A DNA stretch of 64,000 nt from Paenibacillus sp. S150 (GTDB lineage Bacteria; Bacillota; Bacilli; Paenibacillales; Paenibacillaceae): NCBI RefSeq assembly GCF_019352175.1, contig NZ_JACBYI010000021.1:35959-99958 (forward strand), read 5' to 3'. The position numbers and the translations under genes are program-made. The notes beneath the pieces were generated by a model. The model was not told the origin of the DNA. It was given only the letters and a program-made list of their open reading frames with translations, and made no database searches. Shown here piece by piece: positions 23,104-33,019 of this stretch (within the stretch, counting starts at the first letter, position 1; every line of letters begins with the position of its first letter).

Positions 23104-26100
23104 CTACATATCCAGCATTTTCGGTTTGCCGGCCGAGGCGGAGCCGCTGAACGGCCACCAGTTGGCCCGGCCGAACATGCGCACCATCACCGGCACGAAG
23201 AAAGGCAGGAACACCAGCGCGTAAAGGGCCAGGCCGGACAGCACCACGGTAGCAATCTGCATCATCGACAGCACCCCTGACGGATACATCGAGGCAAAGG
23301 TTCCGCCGAGAATGATAACCGCAGACAGGATTACCGTACCCATATTGCGCATTGCGTGCAGGATGGCTTCACGCACATCCCAGGTTTTATTCTCGTTGAA
23401 GCGGGCCATCAGAAAGATGCTGTAGTCCACCCCAAGCGCAATCAGCATCACAAAGCTGAAGAACGGCGTCGTCCAGGTAATCCCCGAATAACCCAGCAAA
23501 TGCACGAAGATCGCCTCGGTAACCCCAAGCGCGGTGAAGTATGTGATCACCAGGGAAACAATCAGATACAGCGGCATAATCACTGAACGCAGCAGGAGTA
23601 CCAGGATAATGAAAATACCGCCCAGCATCAGGATAACAGTCCGCGTGTAGTCTTCATTGGATATTTTCTGCAAATCGCTGTAGGTGCTGGTCACCCCGCT
23701 GATCGCCGATTCGGCGTTCTCCAGCTTCGTGCCTTTGACGGCGCGGTCTACCGCCGCCTGGATATCCTCCATGCTGTCAATCGCCTTCGCGCTGTACGGA
23801 TTGGCAGCGAACACCACATCCAGAGTCATCACCTTGCGGTCAGCGGACAGGTAATTATCGAATATCTGCTGAATGCCGCCCTCTTCCAGCGCTTCCGCAG
23901 GCACGAAGAATCCGCTCAGCTCATCATCCTTCGCATTCTGAATCTGTATGAGATAATCCTGCGCGGAAGCGAGTCCGCCCGTAATCTGCTTCAGGCCGTC
24001 CGCACTGCCGCTTAGACCATCGGTCAGCTGGCCGATTTGACCCGTCAGCTGGCCGAAGCCGTCTGCCAGCTGCTGCTGTCCGCCCTGCAGCTCATCGAGT
24101 CCGCCGGAAATGAACGGAATCCGGTCAACAATCTGGCCTTGCCCCGCTGCCGCCTGGTTCAGCCCGGCTTGCAGCTGGCCGATGCCGGCCACCAGCTTGT
24201 CGAGGCCCTGCGCCAGCGCGGCCTGCCCGGCTGCCGCTTTCGCATAGCCGGCATTGGCCTCTGTAAGGCCCGCTGCCGCGCCTTGCAGCTGCCCGGAAAT
24301 CTGGCCCAGCCCTCCGGCGAGCTGCGCTGCTCCCTCAGCACTCTGCGCTACTGTGCCCTTGATCGCCTGGTAGTCCACCTCCTGCAGCAGATCAGGATGA
24401 GAGGCTTCCAGTCCGGTGAAGGAAGCATCCAGACCGCCCAGTGCGTGCTACCCCTTGAAGCTGGGTCTGCAGCTCACCGAGGCCTCCATCCAGCGCGGCC
24501 AGTCCTGCGCCAATTTTCTTGTAGCCTTCCAGCAGCGCTGCATTGGCATCGGCGAGCTGCCCCGCGCTCGCCGCCGCTTGGGCGAGCCCGGCTTTGATCT
24601 CTCCGGCTCCGGAAGAGCCGCTCTTGATGCCGTTCTCGATGCGCGACAGCCCGTCACCCAGGGCATCAATGCCCTTTTTCAGCTCAGCAGTGCCCTCTGT
24701 CAGCTTTGTGCTGCCCGACACGGCTTCATCCAGCTTCGGCTCATTGTCACTGAGCTGCCGGCTGGCTTCCTCAAGACCCGATTGTATCTTGGCCAGCCCT
24801 TCATTGCTTTGGCTGAGGCCGCCGGTGAGCGCGGCCATCTGAGTCGGAATCAGGAAGTCATTGATCTGCTCCCCGGCCGGGCGCGACATGCTGCGCACCG
24901 ATTTGACACCGTCCACCTTTTCCAGCTCACGGCTGATTTTCTCCGCAAGGCCCATATACTCCGGGGTATCCATGCGGTCATCATTCCTGATGACAATCTG
25001 ACCGGGCATGGATTCACCGGGACCGAAGCTTTCGGAAATAATGTTGAAGCCTTTCACCGAGGCGTAATTGGAGCCAATTTCATCCATGCTGTTGAAGGAC
25101 AGCTTCCCGCTGTAGGTCAGCAGGAACGGCACTACGATTACCGCAGCAATCAGCAGCGCCGCCCAAGGTCTTTTCAGGGAAAAGGAGCCCGCCGCGCCCC
25201 AAACCCGGCTCTCGCTATGCTCAAGCTTGCTGCTTGACGGCCAGAACAGCTTTTTGCCCAGCACCGCCATGAAGAAAGGAACAACGGTTACGAGCGCCAG
25301 CAGCATTACAGCAATGCCAACCGCCACCGCCACCGCCGAACGGTAGAGCACAAATTTGGACAATCCAATCGCCAGGAAGCCAACAAATACGGCAAGCCCG
25401 GAATAAAATACGGTGCCGCCCGCCTTGCGGTAGGTAGAGATAATGGCACTTGTGGTATCCTCAGCGGAGGCCAGCTCCTCCTTGAACCGGCTGATCAGCA
25501 GGATGCAGTAATCCGTCCCGATCCCGAACATTACGGCCACCATGAAAATTTGCGTAAAGGTTGATAAAGGAAAGTCGAAGCGGTCCACCAGGAACGCCAC
25601 CACGGATTGTGACACAATATAGCTGAGCCCCACTGTCAGCAGCGGTACAAATGGCGCCACGAACGAACGGAACACAACGAACAAAATCAGCAAAATAAAA
25701 ATAACGGTAATGTATTCCGATTTCTTCAGTCCGGCTTCGGAGCTGACAATCGTATCTTCGGTAATCAGCCCTTCACTGGTCAGATAATGATCGGCACTGA
25801 CACCGCCCAGCAGTTCCTCCACCTTGCCCGGCAGCTGTTTGACCGCTTCATCCCCGCCATTCACCATCAACGCCGCCATGATGGTCTTGCCGTCCTTCGC
25901 AATCAGGGTGTCCTTCAATTCCGTCTGTGAAAAAGGATCGGTAATGGAGTCTATCTTCAGTGTGTCTTTCTGCGCGGCAAGCTTCTCGATTCCCTGCCTG
26001 ATGCTCTCGGTGTCTTCGGCGGCCAGACCGCCCGGCTTGTTGAACACCAGTGCCACCTGATGCAGCGTTTCCCCGCCATTGGAAGCGGCCGCCTCCTTCA

Positions 26101-26260
26101 TTATTTCGGAAGCCCGGGTAGAGGTATAGCCGTCCGGAACGGAAATTTGCCCCTTTTCGCGCACCAGACCGGACATCCCCGGAGCGGTCATGAATAAGAC
26201 GGCCGCTGCGGCGAGCCACACGGCAATCATGGCCCATTTTGCTTTAAGTATGGTCTTCAA
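23104..26260 (-). pseudogene. MMPL/RND-type exporter, one frameshift
   Basis: Two adjoining open frames (26260-24392 and about 24440-23104) make one MMPL-family transporter of about 1050 residues when one base is removed near 24440: after LGELQTQLQG the reading moves to LGGLDASFTGLEASHPDLLQ. Each half has one membrane-helix group: the first with GIGTDYCILLISRFKEEL, the second with ALGVDYSIFLMARFNENKTW. Between them is a long extracellular coiled-coil region rich in LxxG repeats. These exporters move lipids or hydrophobic drugs using the proton gradient. The marR gene upstream overlaps it by 4 bp, so it is probably a repressor-controlled efflux unit. Whether the frameshift is real or a base-call error is open. 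Confidence 0.85.
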
Positions 26261-26709
26261 TGGCTTTGACCTCCTCTTTCCTGCATTAAAAATGCCAGCT
26301 TCTCAAACATCGTGATGAAGTTCTCGATATCCTGCTTAGCAAAGTGGGAAAAATAAGGAGAAATAACCTCCTGCACCTGTTTCTCAGCTGTATAATAAGT
26401 GCTTCTGCCCTTCTCGGTGAGTGACAAATAGACTTGGCGGCGGTCATTCTCGTCCCGCGTCCGGTCAATAAACCCGGCTTCTACCAGCCTGCTGATAATC
26501 GCAGTAATGGAGCTCTTCCCCACAGCTACTGCCTCTGCCAAAAAAGTGGAAGTACACAGGTCCTGGCTGTTGATCAGCCGCAGGATGAGAAATTGGTCAT
26601 TGGTCAGGCCTTCTGCCATATTGTCCCTGATCTGCGCATTGATCTGCCTGGTCACCGCCATGTACGCATCCACATAGCGGTTCATCCAATGCTTCGCCTC
26701 TTCCTTCAA
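26257..26709 (-). CDS. MarR-family repressor of the MMPL exporter
   Basis: 150 residues with a MarR winged helix (about 35-110): TNDQFLILRLINSQDLCTST, AEAVAVGKSSITAIISRLVEAGFIDRTRDENDRRQVYLSLTEKG. The DxRR wing motif and the dimerising end helices are present. The stop codon overlaps the exporter start by 4 bp (ATGA), so the two are coupled. Expected to repress its own operon until a hydrophobic ligand binds. AACCTTGAAG-type binding-site sequence precedes the ATG. Confidence 0.9.
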   Translation of the reverse strand: MKEEAKHWMNRYVDAYMAVTRQINAQIRDNMAEGLTNDQFLILRLINSQDLCTSTFLAEAVAVGKSSITAIISRLVEAGFIDRTRDENDRRQVYLSLTEKGRSTYYTAEKQVQEVISPYFSHFAKQDIENFITMFEKLAFLMQERGGQSH

Positions 26710-26851
26710 GGTTATAACCTCCTCACTGCAATAATAGTTCGTCTGTAGAATAGTTTCGCAGTAAAACTATATGGCGCGCCGACTCAAAAGTCAAACTTTT
26801 CATTTTGTCCACACAGCCGCAGGCTATTTAGCAGATGAATTTTCGTCCTGA

Positions 26852-26898
26852 CAAAAAAAGACGTCTCGGCAGCCAGTATTACAGCTGTTTGAGACGCC
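26852..26898 (-). terminator. terminator of sugar locus 2
   Basis: On the minus strand CGTCTC (26891-26896) pairs with GAGACG (26862-26867) and is followed by a run of seven T, about 40 nt past the AraC-regulator stop. Confidence 0.65.
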
Positions 26899-26934
26899 CG
26901 GCGGGACATATATATTTCTTTTTTCACGATCAGA

Positions 26935-29175
26935 TCAGGTTCCCTCGTTCAACTCCCTTTGCAGATGGAGGCTTCTGTAATGCTGGCGGTACTGATTCGG
27001 CGTCATCCCGTATTTCTTTTTGAAGCGGGTAATAAAATACGTGCTGCTCGCCATACCCACCGCCGCGGCGATTTCCTCCACCTTCAAATCGTCATTTTCC
27101 AGCAGCTCCTTTGCCTTTTCGAGCCTCAGTTGGGACAAATATTCCGCGACGCCGATTCCAAAGGTTTTTTTGAACAGCTGCGATAAATAAGTGGCGCTCA
27201 TGAACATTTTTCCCGACAAGAGCTCCAAAGAAATCTCACCGTCGTAGAATTCGTCAATGAAGCGCTTGACCTGTTTCATGGTTGCATTCACGTTCTCCTC
27301 ACCGGCACTCTCCTGCTCCATGGCAACAAACCGGATACAGCAGTTTTCCAGCCAGTCCAAAGCCGCGGAAATATGAGGGAAATTGAAAAAAGTGGCCGGA
27401 AAATTCTCTGTATACGGTGTGGTATGGGTTTGGTTCCGCTTCGTTCCCACCCGCTTCCGGCTGATATCCGCAACCATTTGATAGAGGGCATATTCCACAC
27501 TCTCCATCCGGTACATTCGCTCTTCGAACATCCCCTTAAGCTGTTTGAAGAACGAACGCAACCCTTCCGCATCGTTCGAATCCAGCAATACGGCCAGATT
27601 ACCAAGCTCTTTGTGCAGCTGCAGGTTCTCAAGCTTCTCCACTTGCCCGGACTGCAGCACAATTTCCCCGCCCGCCTTGTTGACAAAATGGTATTGGAGA
27701 GTTGCGAGCGCACTCTCGGCAGCCATGTATAAATCAGCCGCACTGCTGACCGGCCGGCCAATTCCGCCGACCAGCAAAGCTCCGGTCTTCTCCCGGAGTT
27801 CCGACAGACAAGCGGCGAGGGCTCCCTCGGAGAGCGGCGATTCTTCCCTCTCATTCATTACGAGCATGCAGATATTTTTGCTGTAGGCAGTGACGTATAC
27901 CGAACGTTCTCCTTCATCGGCCAGTGCCGCGCAGTGCCGTCCAATGTACTCTTCGCTGAGTTCACGGTCCCCCGCCCCGCCGGCCTTCTTCCGGATGGCA
28001 ACTACAATATACCGTTCAAACGGCATATCCCGTTCAAGAGCAAGCGGTCCCGAAACATCCGCGGCGCCCCGAAGCAGCCGATTCAGTTCATTATCCCGGG
28101 CATGTGAGCTCATTTCCGATATCGTGCGGTGCAGCCAGCCAATCCCTTCCTGGATAAAAGCGAATTCGTTGGACCTGGCGGCAAGGCCGGAGGAACTGGA
28201 AAGCACCTTGGCGAGCCTGCGGATCGGGCGGTATTGGTTCAGCGCAAATCCCGCAGACAGCAGCAGGCCCAGCACAAACGCACTGACAGCAACAATGAGA
28301 ATGCTATGCTGGATGGTGCGGGAAATTTGAAAGAAATCGCTTAACGGCAGCATTAGCGTATAGAACCATCCGTTGTAGGAGGACGGATAGGTTAACGCCA
28401 TCAATCTGCCCCCATCGCCAAAATCTCTAATGATCCACTGTCCCCGCTCCCCGTTCATCTGCATGGACAGCAGCTCACCGGTCCCGATATCCGGTGCACC
28501 CGCATACTCGCCGGCAGCGGCAACCACTCCGGAAGCCGTGGACAGCAGCAGCCGTTCGCTCGCTTTGACAGTCTGAATGGAGAGGAGATTAAGCAGCTGG
28601 GATTCGCGGATATTCACATATACTATAAATTTGGGCAGATTCTCCGCCTGGGCGATGGAAGGCAGGACGTAACTGACATTCAATGCCTCTCCGCTGTCAG
28701 AGACTTCAGTCCATTCCTGCCATTTAGAAGGTTTGTATTGCCGCTGCTTCAGGAACTGCAGAAAGGTGTTGTCCGAATATTCAGAAGCATTATAGGTTAC
28801 CGCATCTGAGGACAGAAGTAAATCGCGGGCCGGATAATAGATATTAATTGATTCCACATAAGCCATTTGCTGAATTTGCAGCTTCAGATCCTTATGAATC
28901 TCCCACTGCTTATAGGCGCTGAGCTGGCGGGTATTAATTTCGCCGGAAAGCACATTTCCTCCTGCAAGCTTCTCGGTCGGCTCCAGGATCCCTTTAGCCA
29001 GGATGGAGTCAATGGAAGACATCCGGTTCAGGGTCAGCGAGGACAGCTCGCGTTCCACCGTCCGGGTGATAAAAGAATTTAACACGAACCCGACAAGACC
29101 AATAATAATGACAAGTATAAGAGAATAAATGAAGAGAGACCGCTTCAGAAAGCGGGAATGCAGAAAAGCACGCAT
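26935..29175 (-). CDS. membrane-bound AraC-type regulator with extracellular sensor
   Basis: 746 residues from ATG at 29175, chosen for AAAGGAGG 7 nt upstream over the longer frame to 29244. Order: membrane helix (about 12-33), extracellular Cache-like region (about 35-275), second helix (about 280-305), HAMP-like linker (RPIRRLAKVL), a middle region, and a C-terminal AraC helix-turn-helix pair (LLSGKMFMSATYLSQLFKKT; VEEIAAAVGMASSTYFITRFKKKYG). One-component membrane regulators of this type sense sugars directly and activate the adjacent transporter. Last gene of sugar locus 2, about 125 bp after the binding protein. Confidence 0.88.
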   Translation of the reverse strand: MRAFLHSRFLKRSLFIYSLILVIIIGLVGFVLNSFITRTVERELSSLTLNRMSSIDSILAKGILEPTEKLAGGNVLSGEINTRQLSAYKQWEIHKDLKLQIQQMAYVESINIYYPARDLLLSSDAVTYNASEYSDNTFLQFLKQRQYKPSKWQEWTEVSDSGEALNVSYVLPSIAQAENLPKFIVYVNIRESQLLNLLSIQTVKASERLLLSTASGVVAAAGEYAGAPDIGTGELLSMQMNGERGQWIIRDFGDGGRLMALTYPSSYNGWFYTLMLPLSDFFQISRTIQHSILIVAVSAFVLGLLLSAGFALNQYRPIRRLAKVLSSSSGLAARSNEFAFIQEGIGWLHRTISEMSSHARDNELNRLLRGAADVSGPLALERDMPFERYIVVAIRKKAGGAGDRELSEEYIGRHCAALADEGERSVYVTAYSKNICMLVMNEREESPLSEGALAACLSELREKTGALLVGGIGRPVSSAADLYMAAESALATLQYHFVNKAGGEIVLQSGQVEKLENLQLHKELGNLAVLLDSNDAEGLRSFFKQLKGMFEERMYRMESVEYALYQMVADISRKRVGTKRNQTHTTPYTENFPATFFNFPHISAALDWLENCCIRFVAMEQESAGEENVNATMKQVKRFIDEFYDGEISLELLSGKMFMSATYLSQLFKKTFGIGVAEYLSQLRLEKAKELLENDDLKVEEIAAAVGMASSTYFITRFKKKYGMTPNQYRQHYRSLHLQRELNEGT

Positions 29176-29299
29176 ATCAAAGCCTCCTTTATTCTGCCGC
29201 CCGGCTGTAATGGAATTCAGCAGCCGGGCACATTTGTAAAACAAGGCAACAGACGAATGTCTCCGTCTGTTGCCGCAGGCTTATCCAGTTCAGTTCTTG

Positions 29300-30991
29300 T
29301 CAGTTCAGGCTTGCATACCAATCGTCCGCTTCCCGGGTCAGCTGGCTGCCGCCGTTGTCCAGCCATTTCTGGACCATGGCTTCGTAGGTGCCGTCAACGT
29401 CCACTTCTCCCAGTATTGCTTTCATTATATACTCCTGCAGCATGGTATCCAGTTCCGAGTATTGGGAGGCTGAAGGCAGCGGCGCTTTCAGCGCATTACT
29501 GTAGCCTGGCAGCGCATCGGCAATGACCGGCTTCGTGAGCTCATAGCGCTGAACGGAACGTGCGCCGCCGAAAGCCGCCGAGAACGCAGGGTTCATTGAA
29601 TAGAACGGATCGAAGTACAGACCAGTGCCCATAATTTGGCCCTTCGGATGGTATTCGCTCGATTCAGTCCAGCCCTCTACCCAGACGCGTTGTCCGGCTT
29701 CATCATATTCCCATGCCTTGCCTTCTGGCCCGTATTCAATGGCGACGTACAGTTCTTCGTCTGTCAGCGTTGTATCAAGCACTTCCAGCAGCTTGGCCAG
29801 CTTCTCCGGCTGATCCTCCAGCTGTTTGCCGAACAGCAGGTATTTGATCACCGCGTTGTCCTGATACGAACCCGATACCCCGTCCGAGTTTACGGGAGGC
29901 TTAATATTGACATAGACCGGCTGCGGACCGGAGTCGGTAAGCTCGGTGAATGGTTTCAGAGTGTAAGACAGCGCGTTCGCGGGATCGGCGAAGTATTCCT
30001 GCCATTCGGGATTGTTCGCCACCCATTTGGCATTAAGCTGTCCGTCGTTGTCCCACTGCTCATCGTCAAAGGTCAGATTATCCATATAACCGATGCGGCC
30101 GCTGGCAAATTTATAGGAAATGTCATCCTGCGCCTGGGTACGGTGCTTGTCGGTAATAAATTCGGGATCGATAAGCTCCATCTCGTACCATTTATTAAGC
30201 AGCTTCAGCGCATCGGACATGCCGTCCGCCGTGAAGCCGTACTGCATCTTGCCCTCCTCCTGCTTCCAGATGAACGGATTGGTGCCGAACGCCCCGAAAA
30301 TCGACTGGAACCACATCGCCGGATAATCACTTGGCATGCTCATCGCATACGTATCCTTTTGCCCGTCCTGATCGGGATCATTCTCGCGGAACTTCACGAA
30401 TACCCGCTCCAGGTCCTCAAGCGTCTGTGGAACCGCCTCTCCGACATTCTGCAGCCAGTCTCCGCGAATGGCTATGGAGGTAGGGGCAACGTTGGAGCTG
30501 GTGGACGGCATCGCGTAATTTTTACCTTCTACCATCCCGTAAGTGAGCGCGTTCGGCTCCTGCTTCAGCAGCATTTCATAATAGCCGGGAGCATGCTCCT
30601 TAATGAAATCCTCGGAGATTTCCGCCAGCGCTCCGCTCTTTGCGTACTCCGTAATAACTGTAGGATCGGTCACCACCATCAAATCAGGAATTTCCCCGGT
30701 GGCGATTTTCAGATTGATCTGCTCAACCTCGTCCATGCGGATAATTTGCACCTTGATGCCGAAGGTGTCTTCCATCAGCTTCTGTCCGTAGGACCCGTCT
30801 TCAAAAGGATAATTATAATTCATCCACTGGTACGTATATACCTCTTCCTCCGCACCCGTCTCCGCCGCCGGACTGGCTGTAGCCGCCGTACCGGCCGTCT
30901 CGCCGTTGCCCGATCCTCCGCATGCCGACAGAAACAGCAGCATAGAGAGAGACAACACCCCTGCAACCCGCAAATCTCTTAACCTTTTCAT
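29300..30991 (-). CDS. sugar-binding lipoprotein of ABC locus 2 (LplA-like)
   Basis: 563 residues from ATG at 30991 (GGGAGGAAG 5 nt upstream). The lipobox is LSAC (Cys about residue 24), then a Gly/Ala/Thr linker and a large binding domain of the LplA type, longer than classical CUT1 proteins (DTFGIKVQIIRMDEVEQINL; IATGEIPDLMVVTDP; KFASGRIGYMDNLTFDDE). LplA-type systems import complex plant or animal oligosaccharides. It follows the two permeases by about 70 bp and should feed them. Confidence 0.92.
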   Translation of the reverse strand: MKRLRDLRVAGVLSLSMLLFLSACGGSGNGETAGTAATASPAAETGAEEEVYTYQWMNYNYPFEDGSYGQKLMEDTFGIKVQIIRMDEVEQINLKIATGEIPDLMVVTDPTVITEYAKSGALAEISEDFIKEHAPGYYEMLLKQEPNALTYGMVEGKNYAMPSTSSNVAPTSIAIRGDWLQNVGEAVPQTLEDLERVFVKFRENDPDQDGQKDTYAMSMPSDYPAMWFQSIFGAFGTNPFIWKQEEGKMQYGFTADGMSDALKLLNKWYEMELIDPEFITDKHRTQAQDDISYKFASGRIGYMDNLTFDDEQWDNDGQLNAKWVANNPEWQEYFADPANALSYTLKPFTELTDSGPQPVYVNIKPPVNSDGVSGSYQDNAVIKYLLFGKQLEDQPEKLAKLLEVLDTTLTDEELYVAIEYGPEGKAWEYDEAGQRVWVEGWTESSEYHPKGQIMGTGLYFDPFYSMNPAFSAAFGGARSVQRYELTKPVIADALPGYSNALKAPLPSASQYSELDTMLQEYIMKAILGEVDVDGTYEAMVQKWLDNGGSQLTREADDWYASLN

Positions 30992-31058
30992 TGAACTTCC
31001 TCCCTCTGATGGAATATGGCAGACTGGATTATAGTTGCAGAACCCGTTGACGGGTTCG

Positions 31059-31931
31059 TCAGCCCTTAACAGCACCGACCATGACACCTTTGACAAAATA
31101 CTTCTGAATAAAGGGATACACAAACAGTATGGGAATCAGCGTAACAATGATCGCCGCGGCCCTCATGGATTCGGGCGTCGTCTGGTTCTGGCCGTTTCGG
31201 CCCATAATCATATCGTTCATCGAAGCGCTCTGTTCAATGACCAGCCTGCGGATATGCACGCTGATGACCTGCTTGTCCGTAGACTGGATATAGATCAGGG
31301 AATCGAACCAGGAGTTCCAGTGGGCTACCGCCGTCCACAGTCCAACCGTGGCCAGTGCAGGCAGCGACAGCGGCAGGATGATGGTGAAGAATGTCCGCAT
31401 CTCGCCGGCGCCGTCTATTTTGGCCGATTCCTCCAGCTCCCCGGGCAGGGCCATGAAGAAATTGCGCAGAATGAGCAGATAAAAGGCGTTGATCAGCGGT
31501 CCCACGACCAGAACCCAGATGTTATCCAGCAAATGCAGGTTTTTCATCAGCAGATATGTGGGAATCAGTCCCCCTGAGAAGAACAGCGTAATAATGAAAA
31601 AGGTGGTGTAAAACTTCCGGTGGGGCAGATAGCTTTTGGAGAGCGGATAGGCGGCAAGTCCCATAATAAGCAGAGAACAGAACGTGCCCGCTACTGTGCG
31701 GAACACGGCAACAGAGTAGCCCGTGTAGACAAAATTCATCGAGAGAAAACGGCGGTACGCCTGCAGCGTCATCTGGTCGGGCCAGAGGGAAAAGGCTTTG
31801 GAGGATGCATATTGGCTGGCGGAAGTAGACAGCGACAAGCCGAGCAGATACACAAAGGGATAAATGATGGAGAGGCAGAACAGGATAAGCAGCCCAGCAT
31901 TGACAACACCAAACACGGTCCATTTTCGCAT
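31059..31931 (-). CDS. sugar ABC permease, LplC/YtcP type
   Basis: 290 residues with six membrane helices and the EAA loop EESAKIDGAGEMRTFFTIIL. One half of the transporter channel of locus 2. It begins 14 bp after the preceding permease. No ATPase gene is in the window, as is usual for this class. Confidence 0.92.
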   Translation of the reverse strand: MRKWTVFGVVNAGLLILFCLSIIYPFVYLLGLSLSTSASQYASSKAFSLWPDQMTLQAYRRFLSMNFVYTGYSVAVFRTVAGTFCSLLIMGLAAYPLSKSYLPHRKFYTTFFIITLFFSGGLIPTYLLMKNLHLLDNIWVLVVGPLINAFYLLILRNFFMALPGELEESAKIDGAGEMRTFFTIILPLSLPALATVGLWTAVAHWNSWFDSLIYIQSTDKQVISVHIRRLVIEQSASMNDMIMGRNGQNQTTPESMRAAAIIVTLIPILFVYPFIQKYFVKGVMVGAVKG

Positions 31932-31944
31932 TAGATTTCCCCTC

Positions 31945-32853
31945 CTACCACAGTCCGGTATGCCCGAAGCGGCTTGCCAGCTTGTTGGCCATAATGACCA
32001 GAATCAGACCGATAACATTTTTGAACAAATTGACTGCCGTCGAGAGGCTGTAGTTCCCCTGCTCCAGACCGATCCGGTAAGCGTAGGTGTCAAGAATATC
32101 GGCAACCTCCATTACCTTGAAATTGTACAGGTTGAAGATCTGATCGAAGCCTGCGTTGAGAATGTTGCCGATAGCCAGCATCAGCATGATTGTCACCACA
32201 TTCATGATCGACGGCAGCGTAATGCTGAGCATCTGGCGGATGCGGCCGGCCCCGTCCAGCTCAGCCGATTCATACATGTGGGGGTCTACCCCGGCAATGG
32301 CGGCCAAATACACAATCGAGCCCCAGCCGATGCTCTGCCATACATCCGAGGAGATCAGAATGGCAATGAACCAGTGCGTGTCGGCCAGAAAATAAATCGG
32401 CTTCCCGCCCAGGCTCTGGATGATCAGATTGACAACCCCCCGGGAAGGCGACAAAATCTCGGTCAGCACACTGCCCAGAATGACCCAGGACAGAAAATGC
32501 GGCAGATAACTGATATTCTGCACCACCCGCTTCAAGGCCCCGTTCCTGAGCTCGTTGATCATCAGCGCCAGCAGGATGCTGGCCGGAAAGACAAACAGCA
32601 GCTTCAGCACGCTGATAAACACCGTATTGCGCAGAACACGCGGGAAGTTGGAGGATGCGGTGAACAGCATTTCAAAATGCTTGAATCCGGCCCAGGGGCT
32701 GTCCCAGATTCCACCGGTAATGCGGTAATCTTTGAAAGCGATCAGGATACCATAAAGAGGAACATAACTGAGAATGAATGTGCAGACAAATGCCGGAAGC
32801 AGCATCAGCAACAGAAATCTGTGCTTTCCATAAAGCCTGAGCATCCCTTTCAA
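31945..32853 (-). CDS. sugar ABC permease, LplB type
   Basis: 302 residues with six membrane helices, starting after a short cytoplasmic basic N-terminus (MKGMLRLYGKHRFLLL), and the EAA loop YESAELDGAGRIRQMLSITL. Partner of the LplC-type permease. AGGAGG is about 9 nt before the ATG. It is separated from the hydrolase gene upstream by 166 bp, where an extra promoter may lie, though none is obvious. Confidence 0.92.
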   Translation of the reverse strand: MKGMLRLYGKHRFLLLMLLPAFVCTFILSYVPLYGILIAFKDYRITGGIWDSPWAGFKHFEMLFTASSNFPRVLRNTVFISVLKLLFVFPASILLALMINELRNGALKRVVQNISYLPHFLSWVILGSVLTEILSPSRGVVNLIIQSLGGKPIYFLADTHWFIAILISSDVWQSIGWGSIVYLAAIAGVDPHMYESAELDGAGRIRQMLSITLPSIMNVVTIMLMLAIGNILNAGFDQIFNLYNFKVMEVADILDTYAYRIGLEQGNYSLSTAVNLFKNVIGLILVIMANKLASRFGHTGLW

Positions 32854-33019
32854 CGGGCAACACCTCCTGTGTGTCAGATGGACTCGCCTTTGCGGTCCGA
32901 ATTGCCCTCATTGTGTCACCTCTTCTCCCACGCCTCAATCTCAATCTTTTTATATTCCTTCACTTTCTTATGGTTTTGGCATTTTCGCAGGTTCTTTTGC
33001 CTGAAAACAGGTGTTTTTT

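Noticed and set aside
29636..30982. Long plus-strand open frame of 448 codons
   Set aside because: Antisense shadow of the LplA-like binding protein gene; no start signals or recognisable protein.
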